Shown here: one piece after another, positions 60,801 through 64,000 of the stretch | Numbering within the stretch: position 1 is the first letter of the stretch | How the letters are laid out: the number at the start of each line of letters is the position of its first letter | Assembly (NCBI GenBank): GCA_021397835.1 | Contig: JAJFZO010000094.1 | Location: 10,268,001 to 10,332,000 of the forward strand | Source of the DNA: Moringa oleifera | Lineage: Eukaryota > Streptophyta > Magnoliopsida > Brassicales > Moringaceae | Length of the DNA stretch: 64,000 nt | Direction of reading: 5' to 3' | Made by a program: the position numbers and the translations under genes | The notes under the pieces: model-generated | What the model saw: the letters and a program-made list of their open reading frames with translations, nothing else | What the model was told of the DNA's origin: nothing | Database searches by the model: none

Positions 60801-60983
60801 GTGTTTGCTTCAAAGAAGAGTTTAGTAAAGGAATATGAGCAGCTGGCAATTTGGTTTGGAGATGTTGATATGTCTGGCGAAGTTAGACCACAAAACCTCT
60901 TGCCATCTGAGGACACCAAACTTTTAGAGCCGATGGATTCAAATGTTCAGCATATCTCTGATTCTGAATGGGAACTCTTGTAG
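57839..60983 (+). CDS. Plant protein of unknown function with acidic decapeptide repeats, 528 aa
   Basis: Four exons: 57839-57937, 58070-59201, 60016-60173 and 60786-60983 (1587 nt, phases close). I do not recognise a named family. The N-terminus (MDLKSKGKSWVGNIYQKFET) and the following segment (KVQIMGESVKKFYSDVFHGL) look well folded and amphipathic. Residues about 158-240 hold eight tandem decapeptides of the form SVEENANVDE, very acidic. A long Ser/Thr-rich part follows. The carboxyl end (KKSLVKEYEQLAIWFGDVDM, then HISDSEWELL) again looks conserved. No signal peptide, membrane segment or catalytic motif is visible. A possible extra exon at about 59286-59340 (GTTGANNDISALTKSF frame) resembles the start of exon 3, but no donor lets it join in phase. 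Confidence 0.8.
58460..58720 (+). repeat. 30-bp coding tandem repeat (acidic decapeptide), 8.7 units
   Basis: Units follow the pattern AGTGTGGAAGAAAATGCCAA plus CGTGGATGAG, with one-base variants. All units are exactly 30 nt, so the frame is kept. The encoded consensus is S-V-(E/G)-E-N-A-x-V-D-E. Confidence 0.95.
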
Positions 60984-61372
60984 ATAAATCACTGCATATT
61001 TGTGAATAAGTGCAAGTCTTCTTTCTTAGACAAGATCAGATGACACCACATTTGATGCTACTCTGTAAATAAATGGACTTGAAGGTCCCAAACTGCTGTA
61101 CAGAAGCATGAGAAACTAAAGTAGTTAATCTTTGATGCCACTCTGTGAATAAATGGGCTTGGAGGTACCAAACTGCTGTATAGAAGCCTGAGAAACTAAG
61201 GTAGTTAATCTGAGGCTCTGTTGGAGTTTAGTTCTCCTATGTTAAATTATGACACATTTGCTGTTAGTCTGGCATTTCTTACATGTTCTAGCTTGATAGC
61301 CATTTTTCCTTAATGAAAGAATGAATTATTTTACAACTACTGTTTTCTCTTTAATTTTCACTCCCGTTATAC
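60984..61372. other. Convergent 3' flanks with an 80-bp tandem duplication
   Basis: The decapeptide-repeat gene (+) and the TBL gene (-) end 390 bases apart. The space is the 3' UTR of one or both, with a perfect-length tandem duplication listed separately. Confidence 0.6.
61051..61210 (+). repeat. 80-bp tandem duplication carrying an AATAAA poly(A) signal in each copy
   Basis: Copy 1 (61051-61130) and copy 2 (61131-61210) both start TTTGATGC and end GTAGTTAATC. Each contains AATAAATGG and CCAAACTGCTGTA. About ten of the 80 positions differ, with no length change. Confidence 0.93.
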
Positions 61373-63284
61373 TTAAAAGTATGAAAAATTCTGATGATGT
61401 CGTAACAAGTATGCATACAGTATCTCATTCCATGTATCAGGGACTCCTGGCAAGCACCAGTGGATGCAATCAGCAAAATTTTTTGGGTCTGATCTTTGTT
61501 CCTTCGTTAAGAGTTTGCCTTTTCTTTCTCCATAAACTGATGTATGAGCATCTTTCCTGTACTCAGACAACTGTGTGATGTTCAAAAATGTGACATTTAC
61601 TTTCAGTTCTCGTAAGACTTCATCAATTGTCTCCATGATAGCAAGATTTGATCCTGTGCCCCAGTATGAGCCTTGAATAGGGTGCGACTCATTGAAACAG
61701 TTTTCATCTGTCCCTGGTTTCCACTCCCAGCTCCTACAAAAGAAAGTTTTGCATTATTGTTTTCTGCATCGTGAGGAAAAAAAAAATATATCTTTAGAAA
61801 GGCCTATTGAATGGTGTAGATCCTTTTGATTTTCTTCTGTTGCATAAGTAGACTGGAGATACTTACGTACCACAAGTGTGTCGGAGACATACTCATGAAG
61901 AAGACTCTTTGTCTGTGAGGGTTGATGTTGGATTCTAACCAATATGCCCAGGTTTCTAGTGCCAATCTGTATGCAGTGGTGACATTGTATTCTTTAATAT
62001 CATCATTGGATCGATATCTGAGCACAAAATCACATATACAATTACTCTGAGATTCATAAATAGTGTGAATTTTGCAACAGTTCATTGTTATCATGAAAGT
62101 TCTACAGGGAAGAAAACTTGATTATGAATTGTGTTTACGAGAACACGAAAGATTTATAGCTATGTTGATGTGGGCATCTGAGTGCTTACGTAGCGTTGAT
62201 CAACGGCTTGTACATCCACCAGACATAGCTTTCGAACACTAAAACATCAACTCCTTCCCAGCTCTTGCCATGTTTAGCAATGGAGTCCAGGCTAACCAGG
62301 CGTTTATGCACTGTATGATTTGTTGCATGATCTGAAATGGACTCCACGATGAAGGGAGCCCAGTAATACTCAATTGATGCATTGTACTCCTGGACAAGAA
62401 ACACAAAACGATTCAGGTTATGGCAGTTGTTTGAATTGAAGTTCTGTGGGAGTAATAATCTGTGAGGGGAAGTAAGTACCTCAGCTTTGAATATCTTCAT
62501 GGGAGGAATTCTGTGGAAGGACTTCTTTCCATCAGGAATCACGGATTGCACCATACAAACCATTGATTCAAACTGGCCTCTCTGTACTGAATCTCCTATG
62601 AACATCAGTCTTTTGTTCCTCAAGATGTCCAGTAACTTCAATGGATCGAACCTGGGAATTCAGAGGCAAATCATCATGTTGAAACAATTAAACACAATGC
62701 ATCAAGAAGAGGGATCTTAGCACTTGAAAAGGTATCTTCTGGCTATGCTAAATATGATACTGAAAGCAAGAAAAAGAGCACTTCACAGTTTCATCAAATC
62801 CTACCAGGAAAATAAGATAAAACACCCAGTAGAATCAAATGGTGCATTATCAGAGTGGATCCATCAAAATGCCAGTAATGCTAGTACTTAAAGATGCACA
62901 AGGAAGCTACCTTGGCAAATTGCAGGCACTAGGCTGCCACCTCCAGTTCTGGTAGAAAGAATCAGGTCTCCCATTTCTCTGGCAAGTGGTCTGCTTGACC
63001 AAATAAGGGCAACTTCCTTCTGTGTAAAGAGGGTAAGATGCATTGTCCCACGCCCACTGTCCTTCAAACACATTGCAGCCATCCTCCATAAGGTCTTCCG
63101 GGGAAACAAACACTGGTTTTCTAATCTCATAACCTTCCTGCTTGCCATAAGACCTGAAGACATAACCCTGGTTATTCTTCAAGTTGTCAAAGATCAACCT
63201 TGCTGTTCCCAGAACAAGCAGCGATCCAAGCACTACAGGGAAGAGGGACTGAATCCGACGATCAAGTAAAGCTTGTACTGTCAT
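61373..63284 (-). CDS. Trichome birefringence-like (TBL) polysaccharide O-acetyltransferase, 417 aa
   Basis: Golgi type II membrane enzyme of the TBL/DUF231 family, which acetylates cell-wall polysaccharides; the ESK1/TBL29-TBL35 group acts on xylan. I think this is near TBL31, but the acceptor is inferred. Exons: 63284-62911, 62651-62480, 62389-62190, 62017-61871 and 61733-61373 (1254 nt). A membrane anchor lies at about residues 13-31 ([19 protein letters not shown]). The TBL domain starts with [12 protein letters not shown]. The catalytic GDS Ser is in [10 protein letters not shown]. The DxxH motif is in [16 protein letters not shown] near the end. An ATG 16 codons upstream (63332) is in frame and could be used; I chose 63284 because it gives a family-like N-terminus ([16 protein letters not shown]). 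Confidence 0.9.
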
Positions 63285-64000
63285 TGAAACCAGGTTGATG
63301 AAACTAATTGTATGATGGGTTTTTTTTCTCATTTTCAGATAGATACAGTTTTTGGGAATTATTTGAAGGACTGCCTTGAGGTTCAAGCAATAGCGAAGCT
63401 AACCTCATGCAACAACCAGTTGGTGGGTTTCAAGTTTAGGTAGCAAGTTAAAAGCAAACTCACCAAAGCAGCAAACTTTAGAAGTTTGCCATTGTGAAGT
63501 GATACTCATTTTCCACTTCTAATTGTCTTTCCTTGAAAGTTTTGTGCTTGAAGAGAGGTGAAACATCAGAGTTCAAACCTTTTAAAGAGGAGATTATTAG
63601 TTGGTAGTTCTGTTCAAGTTTTTAGTATTACTTAATCTGGAAGGTTTAAATGAACCTCGGTAAAGCCTAATTTGAGAAATTTTCACCTAAATCAAGGTCC
63701 AATTCTGGATGTAAAATTTATGAATGGTTTTTTACCCAATGGGTTTACCAATACGACTTGAGAATTATGAAAAAAAAGAAAATGAAACATTACCTAAACC
63801 AAGAGAAAGGACAGTAGAAAAGGGCATCACTGCAAAAATATCTGAAGTTTACCCATCCAAAAATCTTAACAAAAGCCTCTAGACGTCCTTGCCGTCTTCT
63901 AAGTCTTGCCTGGAACTCTCTCTCTTTCTCTCTCTCTCTCTCTGAACTGCAAGCAGCAAATGATAGCAAGTGGGGTGTGTGGCATTCGTGCATGTTGCTT
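63285..64000 (-). promoter_or_regulatory. TBL upstream region with probable 5' UTR exon and CT repeat
   Basis: On the minus strand a CT-rich sequence (CT run at about 63917-63943) leads into an exon-like stretch. It ends in a good donor (TTGGTTTAG|GTAATG, exon end 63794), suggesting a leader intron of about 0.4-0.5 kb before the coding exon. The acceptor cannot be fixed by eye; AATTAG|TTTCATC near 63308 would make 63284 the first ATG. Confidence 0.45.

Overview
The window is a gene-rich stretch of a eudicot plant nuclear genome. The evidence is multi-exon genes with GT-AG introns (one GC-AG), AT-rich introns and intergenic DNA, CT/GA-rich leaders, and plant-only families. I recognise ten protein genes and worked out their splice models by hand; exon phases close for all ten. 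The gene set matches, in near-colinear order, the Arabidopsis chromosome 3 segment around At3g14960-At3g15010 (galactosyltransferase, IDM1, DJ-1, MORF8, UBA2c). It also matches the sister segment on chromosome 1 around At1g53270-At1g53290 (ABCG10, DJ1B, galactosyltransferase). A woody rosid is my best guess; the species cannot be fixed from the sequence.

Layout. 841-4365 (-): beta-1,3-galactosyltransferase, 7 exons, one of whose introns is GC-AG. 5450-14150 (-): IDM1/ROS4-type PHD-finger plus GNAT histone acetyltransferase, 8 coding exons, with probable 5' UTR exons as far out as about 19.4 kb. 19.7-25.7 kb: AT-rich intergenic DNA. 26028-31264 (+): two-domain DJ-1 protein with a predicted organelle-targeting leader; two related LINE remnants lie in neighbouring introns in opposite orientation. 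31.3-34.9 kb: AT-rich DNA with two diverged copies of one repeat. 36123-38288 (+): CRPK1-type cytoplasmic receptor-like kinase. 38914-40728 (-): intronless ABCG half-transporter (ABCG10 type), head-to-head with 41535-44270 (+): MORF8/RIP1-type organelle RNA-editing factor with a greatly expanded Gly-Met-Pro-Asn repeat. 45527-49067 (-): NUMOD3-motif protein with a 17-nt first coding exon, head-to-head with 50338-51645 (+): UBA2c-type two-RRM protein followed by a 3.5-kb T-rich, probably spliced, 3' region. 55.2-57 kb: AT-rich spacer. 57839-60983 (+): acidic protein of unknown function with decapeptide repeats. 61373-63284 (-): trichome birefringence-like (TBL) polysaccharide O-acetyltransferase.

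The genes do not form a pathway. They are ordinary housekeeping and regulatory plant genes, several facing each other across short promoter regions that carry site II (TGGGCY), telo-box and CT-rich elements. I found no convincing new multi-gene system. The points most worth checking are the paired LINE remnants in the DJ-1 gene, the nested repeat expansion in MORF8, the GC-AG intron, the stop-adjacent splice donor and long 3' region of UBA2c, the NUMOD3 motif in a nuclear plant gene, and the duplicated poly(A)-signal region near 61.1 kb.
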